Assembly (NCBI RefSeq): GCF_040436345.1
Contig: NC_133235.1
Span: 21,538,660 to 21,602,659 of the forward strand
Source: Pagrus major
Lineage: Eukaryota; Chordata; Actinopteri; Spariformes; Sparidae
DNA length: 64,000 nucleotides
Reading direction: 5' to 3'
Part shown: in pieces, positions 35,701-50,680 of the stretch
How positions within the stretch are numbered: the first letter of the stretch is position 1
Layout: every line of letters begins with the position of its first letter
Notes under the pieces: model-generated
The model's input: the letters and a program-made list of their open reading frames with translations, nothing else
Told to the model about the DNA's origin: nothing
Database searches by the model: none
Made by a program: the position numbers and the translations under genes

Positions 35701-38700
35701 CAGAGAGCAGAGTTACACTGAAAGACTCGAAACAAAAAGAGATTTTTCTATGATACAACACAGTCATATGTCCTGTCTGTAGATGAGCATTCGATACGAT
35801 GGAATTTTATCTTGTTTCACTTATCAAATAACATCTTTGTGTAATTCTTCATTCAGTTTCATGGAGCATATATATTCCTCACCTTATCTTAGTTGGTCAG
35901 CTATTGTTTTTGCATATCCTGTCTATATTTTCATATTTTTCAATGGTGAATGATGTTTTTACATATGGCCTAGTATTGCACCCAGTTATGCTAACTCAGC
36001 CTCTCCATATTTGAATAAACTGTTAGGCCTGTATTGCATCATTTATATTAGCTGTATCTTTAGCGAAATAACATCATCCAACAAAAGCAGCAACAAACGA
36101 TAATTAGAGTTTCACATACCAGGAACTTGCCTTAGTGTTTTGGTGCATAACAATAAAAATGGTAAGTGAAAAAGCATGAAACAGAACATTTAAAATAAAA
36201 TCTAAAAACATGTTATAAATATGTAACATATGACTGTTATTTAAATAAGAGAGCTGTACAATTTTGTGTAAGAATGTGCAGTTTACAGTATGAGGTGTAA
36301 AGACTGTTTCCAACATGCTATGTGCACCACTAGCAAAGCATGGACAAGCTGGTGAGAGGACTCCTCTGAACATGTAAAGCTGATGATGAATCTACACCAA
36401 ACATGACAACTACAAAAACAAAGAAAACACGACGAGGCATATCTCGCCCTCAGCTTCACCAGCACAGTGGTTGGTAATCAAGAAAACCACATTGTGTTTT
36501 GTCTCAAAATATTGTCTTCTGACGGTATGAAGCTGAACAACTCAAGACGCCACTTGGCAACGAAACATTCAGAATAGAAAAAAGAAGACTGCTGATTTTT
36601 TTCAGAAACAAATGCAATCTAAATTGGTGTCAGTTGGGGTCCCGGGCGTTGTTGAAGAGGCCAGCTGCAGTCAGAAGGTAACAGTCAAAGGCAGACCATC
36701 TAATAAGGTAGGGGAGTGGTGAGTAGCAGATAATTACGCAGATGGTTACCTTTGAAAACTGACTGATGCGGTTCCTGTTTTGTTTTCATATTTGCATCAG
36801 CGGCCGTTTCAGTTAACGCCGTTACAGGCACTCTAGCTTTGAAGGCCAGGTACTGGAGACTGGTTTGGTGTGAAAGTAGAGATGTGTACATCATGCGGGC
36901 CATCTGTGTGAGTACACCACTTAACTCCTGTCTCGTGTTTAGACAAAAAGGGGGAAATGAGGTAAACAGTGCAGCACCCAGGGTGGGGCTGAGATTGGGA
37001 TGTAGGGGAAACGATTTCCACACTGAATGGGGCTTTTGACATCATAACAGTGTGAGTGATGACAGTGAAAGCTTTAAGAAAAGGGGGCCGATCATTTCTC
37101 TATTTATTCTCTCCGGGGTTCTGGGTACTGAAGTCTGTGTTGAGGCCTAGCGTGTAGGCGAACAGAGTTTCATAAGCTGTTACTGACGAGCAGCAGTGCT
37201 ACTAAACAGTTAACATAATCACACAATGGTAGAGAGAAAGGCCAGATAAATATTTCATTCTGAGTATGTACGGAGGGCATTTGAGAAACTTACTAGGTGA
37301 CAAACTCCAAAGATGTATTTTACAATGTACAGCTTTGCAGTTTTAATCTTGTGAAACAACACACAACTGATTTAACAGCTGTGGTACATTTATCATCTCC
37401 CCCGACCTCACAGTTTAGAGACACAGTCTCCCAGGGAGAAACATAAAATGAAATCTGTGTGATAATTTGATTTCAGTGAAGTTCTTACAACTTCATCACT
37501 TTTCCGTATACAAATCTGCGCTTTTGAGCAATTCGAGGAGACACAATTTTTTGCCGTGGAATCTGATGGTTTTCCTTTTAAAAAAAACAATTTACCAAAA
37601 GGGATTCTGTTGTTTGGTTCAACCAAAGGGGAAGTTTATATTAAGAAATTAAACAATATTGCACAAAACTAAATTATATTACTATCTTTCAAATACTTGA
37701 TCAGTATATATGTATAGTCTGCATGTTTGAACCCTTCTAAATGACTGCAGTATTCTCAAATGTCACCAGAACAAATTTAATCACATTGCTGAATGATTTT
37801 AATTTTATCATCACACACAATGCACAATCATCATCTGGCTCATCATCACCTGCAGATAACCTCAGTGTGTCCAACAGACACATTTTTGTTATCATCTCTC
37901 TTCGTGCCCAAAGCTTCAGATCACGGCACCACATAATTAAAATAGAAGCAATTCAAAGCCATACACGAACAAAGGCATGCTCTCCCTCTCTTTTCTTCTC
38001 CTCTCTCCTCGCATGTGCATAACTGATGTTTCCATCACAACAGGCAAATTCTGTCAAATTCAATCACATGAAATACAAAGGTTCAGAAAGGAGGCTAGAG
38101 CCATGTGCGACCGCAGTGATTAAAGCACGGCTGCAGGACAAACTTAAGTTAGAAATAAAATATGAAGGTAACTGGACTGATCTCTACACTGAGTCAGCAC
38201 CTCGTGTAAACTGACAGATATATTTATGAATGTTCATCCAAACTGCATTTCTTTGCCGTTAGTTTGCTTCACACGCTGTGCTGTTAAAGACATCAGTGGC
38301 TGCTCTCGCTCTTCTGTTTGTTCTCCCCTGTTTGCATGTTACTGGTCAGACGTTGATGCTGCCATGTCAGCAGTAACGGTGATCCAGCAGGATGTTGAAC
38401 CACCACACTTGAACATCTGAAACAGTGGAACAAGTTGCTCTTATTTCCCTCTATGATGATGGTGACTTATACAAAACTGGTAATATATTTCGTCTGACAC
38501 CGCAGCTACCCGGAGGAACAAATGTAAATCAGACAGTGTAAACATTATGACATTCTCATAATGATTGGAAACAAACAGACCTGCACAGTTTTATTTCTTT
38601 TATATGTGGCCCCATTTCTGCAATTTATACAATTATACATGATCTGTGCATTCGTCCTCAATTGGTTAAGACGCTTTTGCAATGTGCGTGCACACCAGGA

Positions 38701-40720
38701 TCACAGATGTTGATACATTTCATTCTGTGATGCTTTGTTTTCTTGCATGTCACCCTAGTTGTATTTTTTGGGATGTCTAGAAAACCGAAGCATGCTTCCT
38801 ATTAGCTCCACTTTATTATTTTTAGAACAAAATTGCTATACAATATAACACATTGAAAATCCTCCCAAATAAATATGCTTATGAGAGTAGCTTTTGTAAT
38901 ATGACACCAAAGTGACACAAAAGCAAAACATACACACTCATACTATAATAATCTCTAGCCATTACCGGATCCAAAGTAGCAGTGATGTATATCTAAACGC
39001 CACTAAATGCATCTGCGTAATAACTGTGATGCCTCTACCTCAAACTTTAGGTCCTGATAACATGTGTTTGTTTCACTTGTCCATTATCTCTGAATGGTAG
39101 CAAAGGAATTTCCAGTTTTTAAATGTGTACCAGTAGCAGTATGGATAAAACTACTAAAAATGACTCCTGTGTCACGGTGGTTAAGTTTTTATATCTTGTT
39201 ACGTCAGTCTCTCTTTCAAACCCAACGATGACTTTAAATTGTTCAAGCACTGCTTGAATGCAGATGAATGAAAAGTATTTAGGCGTTGATGTCCTTCACT
39301 TCAGTGCACGTGAGAGCATTGTGCCGGAAAAACAGCAGAAATTAGCATAGCCACCTGGGTGTTGTGTTTCCATCACTGGAGCCGATAAACACCCATGACT
39401 ACTGCGGAGTCATTTGATCATGAAATGAATGCCGATTGTACCCTTTCCCACTTAAGACAAAAAGCCAGATGTTAATGTTTTTTTTATGTCCAGTGTGAAA
39501 GGGGTATTGGCGTGAGTGCAAATTTGTCTCCTTGTTACAAACAAGTCTGCAAGAACAACAGTTGCGTGAGGCCATGCTCTGCTGCGCTGTGCCTAAACAT
39601 TTGAGGCTGCTTTCGTACATCGACATGTGGGATCTTGATGGGAGTTCTGATATGATCAACGTTTTAATCCTGCTGTATTTGAAGTCACTGTTTTTCACAC
39701 TCAGTTTGACACACTTGCGTACTTTAATGGTCTCATATAACAACATCTCAAGCTTATAGTGACACTAAACTTGGATTTTAATATTCTAAAATCATGTTAA
39801 ATCATAACTTTTAAAAATCCTAACACAGAGTTGTCAGAATTCCAACATAACTTGATATTTATTTAGAGTTTACGAGCGAAAATGTCCTGAAAATTTGCAT
39901 GTATTAACCAGGTAAAATTAATATTTAAAGCAACCTGTTAATAAAAGCTGTTCACAGGGCTTTGCCTGCCCTAACCATGCTCAACTTGTTTTCCTGCCTT
40001 CAGGCCTCCAGGCCTCGTTCGTGCATTCAGGAGAAAAAAATCTGTGTGATGGGATCCCCTTCAGGTGAAGTATGCTCAGATAATATCTCCGTTACTACGT
40101 CTACAGGACCTGTTTGGGTTATTTTCAAATGAGAGAAAAGAAGACGGGGGGGGGGGAGAGAGACAACAAAGGGACCTGCGTGCAAATGGGCGGAGGAACT
40201 CCCTTTAGGTGAGTGCTTGTAAAGCGTTGGCTTTGCACGAAACCTACGCAGGTTTACCAGCACACACCTTATTTACACCTACTCAGATAGGAGTCAATCA
40301 GAGGGCAAATGCCATCCTGTCAAGAAGATTTAATGTGCTGTGGATCCAGGGTAATCATGATCTTTATCATCTCATTTATTTTTAGTGTTTGGTTGCCATA
40401 TTACATATTTGTTGCTTTTGTTACTAGGGTTGTCTTTTCTAATTGAATTGCCCCTTCTCTAGAAAACTTCAGAATATTAACTATTATGCTTTAAGCTATA
40501 GACCAGTAACCCCACTCCATTATGTGTTTGTGATTGTTTACAACAGCAGGTCTTTGTCTGTGATCACAGCATAACTTTTTAATCCTCGTTCCCCAACGAC
40601 AAAAACGACATTTTGGATGTAAATGAATGAGGCTATTTAGATCTTTTGTGCTTAAAGCGAAATAAAAGCAACGTCTGTTTCTCGTGTGGTCTCTGTCGGA
40701 TTCCATAAACAGATCTCCCA
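32769..40720. other. Gene desert, 8 kb, nothing assigned
   Basis: No coding exon, RNA gene or clear mobile element recognised. A short TA tract occurs at about 33107-33120 and a G-run at about 40146-40154. Open frames are short and overlap on both strands. Some stretches may be distal enhancers of the fox cluster, but this cannot be judged from one sequence. Confidence 0.45.
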
Positions 40721-40728
40721 GGTGGTCT

Positions 40729-40730
<2 letters not shown>

Positions 40731-40788
<58 letters not shown>
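40731..40788. repeat. (GT)n microsatellite
   Basis: Perfect GT repeat of 29 units. Confidence 0.97.
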
Positions 40789-40790
<2 letters not shown>

Positions 40791-41659
40791 TTGTCCCTAC
40801 ATGTGTTTGTGTCTGTTTCTTTGGGAGTGGTGGTTTTAGCCTATGCATGTGTGTGTGTGTTTAAGAGGGAAGAAAGAGAGAAAACCAGCGCTCGCGTGGA
40901 GGACAGCCAAGCTCTTATGGATGGCGGCGTGCTCAGCGGAGCCAAATGCAATTTGACAGCTGAGTTTAATGATATTTATTTCCAAGCCACACGCTTCCAG
41001 ACCTGTTCTGGATCTGTTCTCCTCCGCTCAGCACAATGCTTCAAGCCTGCTGTGAGTTTACTCGTAACGTCTGTGAATGGGGAATGTTTAGAGCATGTTT
41101 GATGAGTGTGTGTATGAAGTAGCGAGTGGGCACACATTGCCGTCGGTATGTGTACCAAGTCCTCATGCTGTCTTACAAGAGTTTGATTGCACACATGCTG
41201 GCAGCAGTAATGGATCTTTTATGACAGTTTGGATACACATAAACTCTCCTGAAGGTGAATTGGCCTGCTGCTACCTGCCATCCAAAACAGTTAATCTCAG
41301 CTGTAGTCCACACATCTCTGTTCCTTCAGCCCCACCGCAGAGCTACATCAGGTCAGCGCTCTGTTCAATGTCTCACAGACTGAAGTTGCAACACCAGCCA
41401 TAAATTTCTTGCAAGCTGCACGGCTCTAAGGATGGCAATGCCAGTCATTCGCATGGCCCACCATTTTAATTCAGATTAAAGGTCCAGTTTGTAAAATACT
41501 GAAACTTGGGGTTTCCCAAGTCATCAAACATTGAGACTTTGCATTGGTAGGTCCAGCCACCAACCCATATCATCGGTACTTGATGAACTGGGAATGAGAC
41601 TCAACAATCAACTATCTTACAAATTGGAACTGCTGGAAAAAGTAACAACAGAAGTGGTT

Positions 41660-42370
41660 CGCTATGAATATTTTGTAAGGACATTCACGGTCCCCAGAGG
41701 ATGAGTAACTAGTTGCCACAATGAGGTTCATATTTTAGTTTTTTCAGTGAAATATCTTGATAGCTATCACATAGTTTGCCATTAATTCATAAAACATTAA
41801 AAGTGGCCTGAGGGTGAACCTCAGTGACTTTAATGATCCCCTGATTGTTCACGTTGTCCCACCAGCAGGGCAACGTTTTAATTATATGGTAAAATATCTC
41901 AACAGTGATTGGATAATCTGGAACAAAATTTGGTAGGTTCCCCAGATGATGAGTCCTGATGCCAGCTGACGTGTGCTTGTAATTGAAATGGCTGAGCAGT
42001 TATTGGAACGATTGCCATTAGATTTGGTTCAGACATTCACACCCTCCTCAGTATGAACTGTAAGCTATCTCTCGATATTTCATTCAGTTTCATCATCAGG
42101 TCAAAATATAAATGTATCCAATACTTGGTTTTACCTCCAAATACTTGCAAACTAATGACATTCACCTAAGCCTCAGCTGTACTTTCTTCTGGTGTTGATT
42201 AGAAATTGTTGGCATACTAACACACTAAATGCTGACTATGGTAAACATTATGCCCGCCAGACATCAGCATGTTAGCATTGTCATTGTAAGTATCTTAGCA
42301 TGCTGATATTAGCATTTAGCTCAAAGCACTGGTGCCTAAGTAAAGCCTCTGAGCTGTTAGCTTGATCATA
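41660..42370 (+). repeat. Interspersed fish repeat ('gttagcatgc' family), copy 1
   Basis: It has internally repetitive modules (GGTGAACCTCAGTGACTTTAATGATCCCCTGA; AAATATCTCAACAGTGATTGGA; CCATTAGATTTGGTTCAGACATTCA). They are followed by GACATCAGCATGTTAGCATTG, GCATTTAGCTCAAAGCACTGG and TGCCTAAGTAAAGCCTC. This is one of the most recognisable percomorph interspersed repeats. It is non-coding and its class is unknown to me. A second, shorter copy lies at 57480-57680. Confidence 0.75.
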
Positions 42371-44995
42371 GTCTTTTTTGCTTATTTTAGGGTCAACATA
42401 GGAGGTTGTATTTCTCTGAAATTCCAAATCTGAAAATCATCCTTCTGGAAAAGTGATTGTCAGTGGAAACTGCAGCACATAAACACTTGCGGTTTACATT
42501 TTTTGTACGAGCCAATTCAAAGTGAACCAGTGTTTGAGTCATACGTTGTTTAGTCATAACCACAGGGATAAATGCAATCAATCAAACAATGCAAAGAACA
42601 TTATATTTTGGCTGAGCCATCTTAGCTTGGCATTTCCATTGAGATTTGAAATGTCAGTCACAGCAATCCGGCACATGGTGTACCATAGTTCTTACAGCAT
42701 TTTATGATCTAAATTTCCAAATACAAGTTTATACACAGTTAACTAGCAGTGGTACAAAAGCAATCATAATTTGTGTCATTGCATATAAAACAATAAAATA
42801 TGGGTGTAGGTGTTGCGTAGTTGTGTTGATATAAAGTGCATTTTATTGTTTTTACAAGTTTGACTTTTATTTTCTGCCTCACCCAAATATGTTGTAACTG
42901 AGAGCTACAATCAGTTGTCATGTCAGAAACACATGACGCAATGTGGTTTACTGTCACCATGTTGCTTTCCAGAAGTTTTCCAGGATTTCTTTATTGCACA
43001 AGAATGATTGTTTTACTGCACAAAACCAGGATAAGGTGTGGTTGTGTCCACAATGGGAGACAATGATCGATTGCACCATTACTGTCTTTGTACCCAAGTT
43101 TTCTTTTCGGAAAAATATCTTCATTTTGACAAAGGCTGATATTAGCAAAACTGCCAGTGTGATATACAAGCTGTGTTGTATGATTCCTCATGCACATTTA
43201 GTATTGCTTTAGTATTTAAACATCACTGGCAGATTATCACATAGGCCTTTTACACAACAGACATTTTGACTTGTAATAGAAAAAGCACAGGTATCACTAA
43301 TAACACTAACATCACCATGACATCTTGACAGTGAGCCAGCAAAGATAATACAGGACCCTAATGGTCGGGTTATGCTAGAAAAGTACAGGTTCGTATGAGG
43401 TATTGTCATAACCGAAGGCGTCGGAAAACACAAGTGTTTATAACTGTTCAGAAGGCAGGGTGCAACGCCAGCCGTTGTAGAGAGGGTGGAGACATAATAA
43501 TCATTAAATATGGGGATAACTGCTTACACTTTCAAGCAGTCTCTCCTGAAAGGAATTCATAGTTTCTTTCCATACACACGACACAGCTCCTTCTAACATG
43601 ACGTTGGAAAAGTGCAGGTGGGGGTTTCCGAAGCTATTCAACTAATACGCAAGCAGTTCTGATCGAGCATACTAGTGTCTTCAAACTAAAGCTACTAAAT
43701 GGAATTCAGTCAACACTAATATTATTATTTACATCTGCGTTTTTGTTTGTTTTTTTTCCAATTTGACACATCAAAATGCCTTCTGTGAAAAAGGCTCATA
43801 CTGTGGTGCACGACAAGAGTCTCCACATACCTGGGTTTGTTACAGAAGTCACAAAAAGAATCATGAAAATGTTATCATAGTGAGCCTTTATATTATATTG
43901 TATTTTATTGAATTTACAAGAGAGTAATGATTCACATGTTAATATGAATATGACAGAGAAAGAGAAAGGGAGTGCAAAGGATCGAAGTGATCATGTAGAG
44001 TTTCCCTCACCTATCACCTGAGCAGACTTTTTAATATTGTTTAGACTTCTTAGCTTCTTTAAACAGTCTTCAATGAAAGAATCTTCCCACACCTTCTTTT
44101 CCATCCTGTAACCTTTGCAAATTCATGTTTGTCTGTCAGGCATTCATCAGATGTCTTTGTAGATGTCATTTAAAAGAATGTCACCAGTCCAGATGTCTCT
44201 TCCATTTTTAGCATGAATGTGTGTAGTAGGATCTGACAGACAGAAAAGAAGTCAGTCATGTTCAGCAAAGTATTTTGTATTGTTAATGTGGTGCCTTCAC
44301 ACCCTGTAGGAGCTTGATCCAAAGAAACACAACAAGTTCTCATAACTAAACGACGGAATAGGTTGTTTGTAATGACTCCCAACATGTGGATTTATCTTGT
44401 CAAGTTTAATTCACGTTACATTCAGCCTCATTTACAATTTCCTTCCTCCATTCTATCCCGACAGCGACCAAATGAAACTTGGATTTATGGGTTCAATTAT
44501 TGTCAAGTACACAACTCAACAAAACAAATAACAAAGGTCGCTTTAACCCCCTTAAACAATCAATCAATATTTTTTTTTCCTGGTGTGGACACAGTGAATA
44601 AAACCATGGCTTTGTTAATCGCAATAACTATTCTAAAGTAATGAGGAATAACCGATTTAACTAATGACTTCCCTAGAGCAGGATACAATTCATCTTTAAG
44701 GACCACATGTCTCTGTTTACCATGAAATGAATTCTTTCCGAGCCGTGGACATTTTCACACTTCAGCAAAGCACTTACGTGTCTTGGTGTGTGGTATGTCT
44801 ACAATGAGGAGAATGTAAACTGTGCTTGAAATGTGATCTCTTCTCTTGTAATCTTCCCGGGTTTAGAGAGAGATTAAAGCTGCTTGCACTGTGTTTGAAG
44901 TAAGCTGCAGTGATCGTTCCCCTTAAAAGCAGGTTTCACCCCATGCTGTATATATAGTTATGACTCTTGATTATTAATTCCCTCAATTTTATACA
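42371..44995. other. Non-coding interval, nothing assigned
   Basis: AT-rich DNA with overlapping short open frames on both strands and no recognisable domain, RNA gene or repeat family. Confidence 0.5.
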
Positions 44996-44999
44996 TGTT

Positions 45000-45460
45000 A
45001 TACCTGAAGCTATGGCAACAGCTCATGTTTTTTGGTATTGCTTTGTTTCCTCCAGCTGACTAGCAGTTGCATACAACAGCAAATTTAGGTCAAGGCTTTA
45101 ATTGAGCCACTTGGACAGTCTGGCTTTTAAAAAAAAATCTTCAAGGACAAATTTGCACAATCGTCCGATCAGCCCAGGCCAGTAAAGGTGCGTGAGAGAC
45201 TCGGCTCCACCCCATTTCATGAATCATTCCTCATCTGTCTGATCAGCAACATCAGATAAAGAAACAAATCAGTTGTCTATATAAACATTCCTGATTATGA
45301 CTGGTGAACATGCGAGACTGAAAATGAGCCAAGTCTGTGCATGATTCATGTGGGTATGGCTCAAACCAGATGACAGAATAATTTGAGTTGCACCGAGAAT
45401 CTGGTGAGCTGGAATCCAACTAGTGTAAATAGAAATATGAAGTCTCTTGTGACCTTGTCA
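45000..45460. promoter_or_regulatory. Candidate regulatory block in the desert
   Basis: Complex, non-repetitive sequence with several TTATC/GATAA and TGATTCATG-like strings and with TTTGCACAATCGTCCGATCAG at about 45151-45171. Picked only because it lacks the repeat texture of its surroundings. No function is shown. Confidence 0.2.
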
Positions 45461-48400
45461 GATCTCCTCGGGGCTGCGGTGGTTCTGGAGAAGCAAGGTT
45501 TCACAACAAAGGCTTGTACTGGCTCCCCTACTGAGAGTGACTAATTTGCATGATATTCTCAAAAGCACTACTGAAGCGTTCACTTACCACATTGTTACCT
45601 GGAATGAAAGACCTGTCAAATTCAAAGGCTTAGTCACACAGATGATAGATAATGGTAAAATTTGCCAGCAGATAAGTTAATTTCAGTGGAATCAGTGGAC
45701 TCACTCGGGAACAGAAAGGAAATCTGTCCAAATCTTTCTCCCATCGGCTATCATCTGATGAAGGTTTAGCCTCTGGGGGTTACGGCTAACATTTCATGAC
45801 TTCCAGTGTAGCCAGCAGATATCCTGATAATGGATATACAGGCCAAGACATCCTCTTCAGTGTACATGTTGTTGTTTATGGGATGATTAAGTGAAGTTCA
45901 AGCTACAGGATTTTAGCCCTGATCTTTCAATCACTAACAGTTTTTGGATATCACCGACAAAAAGCCTGTGATCAGAGACAGATTGGCACACACTCCCGCA
46001 AAAGGAAGACTGGTACATTTGAACTGTTCAAAGACGTGAGCTCACTTACCAGTCGCTGAAGTGTTGCCAATGCCTGCTGGATTTCTAGCAGGCTTAATAT
46101 GTGGTTGAGTCGCAGACAGTGTATTACAGTGTGTTTTAGCGAGGGCAACCATATACGAGCAGGCAGAAGTAAGTTTTCAGAGCAAAAGTAATCCTTTGCC
46201 AATGCATTTAGCCTCTCTTGCTCTCCACATGGACTGTTTGCTTGCATGCAACCAAAGCCCATTCAAAACAAAATCAATACTCGGACTATGAACTAAAATC
46301 AGAATGCTTCCCATACCAAAACCATGTCCCTTGCCTACAGATTAGCATTAATAAGTTGATATTTTTTTAAATTAATAGTGAGAGACAATAGCTAGCATAG
46401 GCTACTGGCTGGCTCGATGGATAGCAGTTAGCTTGCTAGCTACAGCAGTTAACCAACTAGCCCTGCAAGTATTGCTGGTACATCAAGTCTCTATCAACTG
46501 GATAATCTTGAAAGTGCCACAGACTTTATGACAGACTAAACTCTTCTTCAAATAAAACAAAAAAACTATTGGCAAGTCTTGAGTCTTGAGTCTTGAGAAA
46601 GTAAATCTGTTTTACAGACACAACCGCAACCCAAAAAACGTGAAACACTATTGTTTGGTAAAATGTATTATGAGAATCTCACAGCCCACTGCGATGAGTC
46701 ACCGGCTGTTGTTGCTAAACAGGGAAATTCAGGTTCTGAGACACTCTGCAAGGAATGGGTATACCTTTTGTCAGGAAACTGGCAGTGGGACAACTCGTGG
46801 AAGGATGTTTTCTTTACTACACCCAGTGTTTGTCAGGTCTGAGGAGGAAAGGTGGGTTATGGCGAGGTCGAAGGAGAAACTTGGGTGAATTGGAATGTCT
46901 ATTTCAGTCTCTTTGAAGGACAGGGACGTCCATCCGTTGGGGGTCTGCGGTCCGTCTCTTACCGTTGACCCAGACTGTGACACGAGAGAAGAAGAGCATC
47001 CGAACGGGCCCGCGAAGTTGAAAGGAAGCCGTCTTGTGATGCAAGAATTAATTGTAATATCTTTGTATTTTAGCCCAAATTTAGCAAATATTAAAAAAAA
47101 TATTAAGTAAGATTTACAGTCCAGGTTTGCCTTTATAAAAGATACCCTTATTATCACCTTGAAACCTGTCCTTAACATTTAAAACCACATTCCTCGGTAC
47201 ACCTGTGACTTACTTCAATGAACAGGAATAAGATGTCTCGAAATGATACAATGCTTTGGTACCTAATGATGACCTGGGAACTCCATTAAGAAGCGTGAAC
47301 TTGGCCCGTAAACACAATGGAGGGCCAGAGTCAAAGAGTCAGGCACGATGAAAGCATTTCCCGTCCATTGACCTCTTGTCATTCCAAGCCCGCCGTGTTA
47401 TGGAGCGAGATCAAAACAAAGCCTTTGTAATCTGATCCACATTCAGCATCAAACAACCACTACCAACAGAACAACAAACGATGAGGTAAAAGGGCACGAA
47501 AATAGTCCAGCCATAGTAAAGCCGTAACACAATGCCATTGTAAATGTGGAAAGAGACACGGGAGACTGGCATTTTGTCTGCTTTCTCAATTGGACACAAC
47601 TTTTTTAGATTAATTCTTTTTTTAGGCTCACGGGTTTGATCAGTTGTCAAAAAGGTCAACATAAAGTTAAAGTAGCAAGTAATAATAATGCTGGAAGGTT
47701 TTTATGGATTTTGTCAAACAGACAGATTTTGTTGATCCCTCTAACACTTAAGAGAGTCGATAATGAACACAGTCGATCAAGTTTCAAGACAGCTAGAACA
47801 CAAGAGTGCTGGAATAGCTGAAATTCCTCACAGCGCAGGTGCAAATAACTAAAGTTAAAGTGAGTGAAAAATCCCAGGCACTAAAGGATTTCTGTCTAAA
47901 AATGTTAACATTAATGTACTTAAAGTGTGTCAGGTCTGTTTGTTGATGTATGTGTTAGGGAAAAACCAGCAAGCACTCCCTGAGCGTAGGAGGCCGTGAT
48001 GTCCATTCAGAAAGCCTTAAACACAATATGACTCATCATGACACATAATGCCAACTTTAGAAAAACAGTTTTGTAAATCCTCCTCAGTGGTTCCCCTTTA
48101 GTAAGCAAGCCATTCAGATATAATGTTAAAGGGTATTGTTTTACGACTAAAAAAGACAAGAACAGAGCACGCATTGTGATGAACAGAGGTTGTTTTCAGC
48201 TGCTATCACATAACAACAGGTTGTCTTTGTTGTAGCACCTTAACAATCAGTATCCTCACACAATACATCACAGTTCCAGATATATACTCGGAAAAATAAG
48301 CATCAAATATCTTAAAAGATTATCCTTTTGACCACAACGACAAACAGACTGGTGCCATCATCCCATAAATACAGTAGCTACTTTAACATACACTATGCTG

Positions 48401-50440
48401 TTCGGTTAAGTCCCCCATCGCTTTCACTGGAAGCATGCGAGGAATGGATCTCTTAGTGAACATATCCCTAAATGCAAATATGGTCATTAGATTACAATTG
48501 CATGAACGGAAGAGATGAAACAACCTCTTTGAAAATGTATTTGAACAGGTGGTTAGGCCACATGTCAGGCGGGTGCATGAATAAATGGAGCTCTTGGTTA
48601 GAGGGAGTTTGTCTTTCAAGGATCATTTCAGTTTATCACAACTTGCATCTTATTCTTATCTTCACACAAACATCTTGGGTGTGCTCACCTTCAGTTTAAC
48701 TTCCAAACGGGATCAACTTTCAATATGTTGATGTTACGACTCGTGAGTACTCAGTATTCATTGTGACTGCATCAAAACAACATCGACCAAGGGGGTAAAA
48801 TGTCATTATTGCAACACATGAACACCTGGCAAAGTATTCAGACCCACTTTGCTCTGTGGTAGGTCCTGCTTCAACTGGACCACAATTTGCTGTGATCATA
48901 CACACACACACTCACTTAGAGATTTGTACAAGTTGATGCTTAGACTTTGAATAGCAGGGGAAAAGATTTCAGTGTAAAGCAGGTTGGATTTTTTTTTCCC
49001 TTTCCATAAGCACGACGCTTGTAATTGTGCAGCATCTCTGTCTATGTAATAACCTTTCTTTGGAAACTTTAATCATTGCTGTGCATGAGCACTTAATTAT
49101 GTTTTACTGCTGTTTTTCGAACACATGCTGCTAAGCAACAGCTCTGACTTGAACTGAAAAGATGTTAAGTTAACTGGAGTCATGAACACCTTCTCATTAT
49201 AATTTTGGCAAAAGGTTGACACCTGTAAAACACACCCTTGAAACATGCAAAGCTATATTTTGCGTGTCATTGTTACCAGTTTTATCTTTGTTTATAACCT
49301 GAGAAAAAGGGAAATAAGTGTCTCATAAAATGTTCTGTGTGTATTTTGAAGGGATTTTAAATGTCTCACATGAAGTTTGCATGTCAGTAAAGAACACTAA
49401 ACCTGTCTCGCACCTGGATACAGATAAGCTTTTAGTGGTGACCGAGTTAGTTCCACGGTAAAAGCAGCATCAGTTGAATGAAAGCTGTCAGTTGGGGTGA
49501 GGCCCATATCTAAACAATCACAGGAGAAGCAGTGAAGCACACATTCACATACAGCGCTGACATTTCTCTGTGTTATTCTTTTAGGGATTTTGAAGCTTAC
49601 TTAATAAGCTGACTGATGAGTAAGGCATCAAGCAATGACAGTGCCTGTAGTAAACAGTAATGACTAATGTCTCCATGGAAGTGAATTCTATGCTTTGGGA
49701 TCGGTGTTGACATGTGTGACTCCCGTCTGGCACGCGATGTGGGCTTAAGGACATAAACAAACCTGTGTCTGACTCCGCCCCATGATCGTGTGCACAACTT
49801 TTCTGATACAGGAATGTACCAATGCATCCACGTGGGAGCTGGTCCCATGTATGATCTATCAGAGACCAAAGGACTCTGTCTCATTAGACAATAAACCTGA
49901 TGGATTCTGTGAATAATCTCACTTATTAACAGACAATTCATGTTAAGTGGAACTCCAGTATTTTTTCAGCCCAGACCCTTTTTTCCCATGTCATTGGGTC
50001 TGAATGATTAATGAGGACAACAGTTTTTCTGAAGTGGTCAAACAACTTCAAAACAGGCTGCAATGTAAACCTGACCGGCAATGGCACACAGTCACAGTAC
50101 ATCCACTTTACTTGTTAAAGAATTAGATCCTATTGGGGAAAATCCAGGTCGAAAGTTCCCCTTTAAGACTGAAACTGAAACTTACGATACCCTGATTCAT
50201 CCTGTTGGCGAAAATAGTATCAAACCCACAGAGGATTCAGCCCATTGTCCAACAATTCCACTCAAATATGGAGCAGCTGAGCATCTTTCAGCTCATTGTT
50301 TTGATTTTGTAACTGAACAATTTCTGTTCAGTCTGACTGCTGTTATCAGCTTTGTTGCCATTAGAACCAGACAGCCGTTCTCAAAAAAAGGCTATATGTT
50401 GCCTGTCCAGTGTACAAGTGAATGCTAATGTTTCTCAGCA
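45461..50440. other. Gene desert, nothing assigned
   Basis: No gene recognised. A GTCTTGAGT triplication occurs at about 46577-46598. The 135-codon minus-strand frame at 46771-47178 and the 115-codon plus-strand frame at 50081-50428 show no domain, no exon-like boundaries and no homologue I know. Confidence 0.45.
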
Positions 50441-50449
50441 ATAATAAAT

Positions 50450-50680
50450 ATGCAATATTGGGCTACACTCTCAAAATAAAGGCACCAAAATAGGTTTAGG
50501 CACAAAAAACAACTTGGTTAGGTTTAGGAACACATCATGGTTTTGCTTAAAATAACTACTTCCTTGAAACTATCACCAGTGACTAATGGCTTTACATGAT
50601 GCAAATGCTGTCTCCTGGTTGAAAGTCCTGTGGATGACCCATCCGAACACAACCTCCAGCCTCCTTATACAATGTTAGTC
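50450..50680 (+). repeat. Fragment of a common fish interspersed repeat
   Basis: CAAAATAGGTTTAGGCACAA, then AACTTGGTTAGGTTTAGGAA and later GTCTCCTGGTTGAAAGTCCTG and ATCCGAACACAACCTCC. These match a repeat I recognise from percomorph genomes. Edges uncertain and non-coding. Confidence 0.6.

Noticed and set aside
46771..47178. 135-codon minus-strand open frame
   Set aside because: No recognisable motif; three overlapping frames on the other strand are equally long, as expected by chance.
50081..50428. 115-codon plus-strand open frame
   Set aside because: No domain or splice context; ends at the border of an interspersed repeat.
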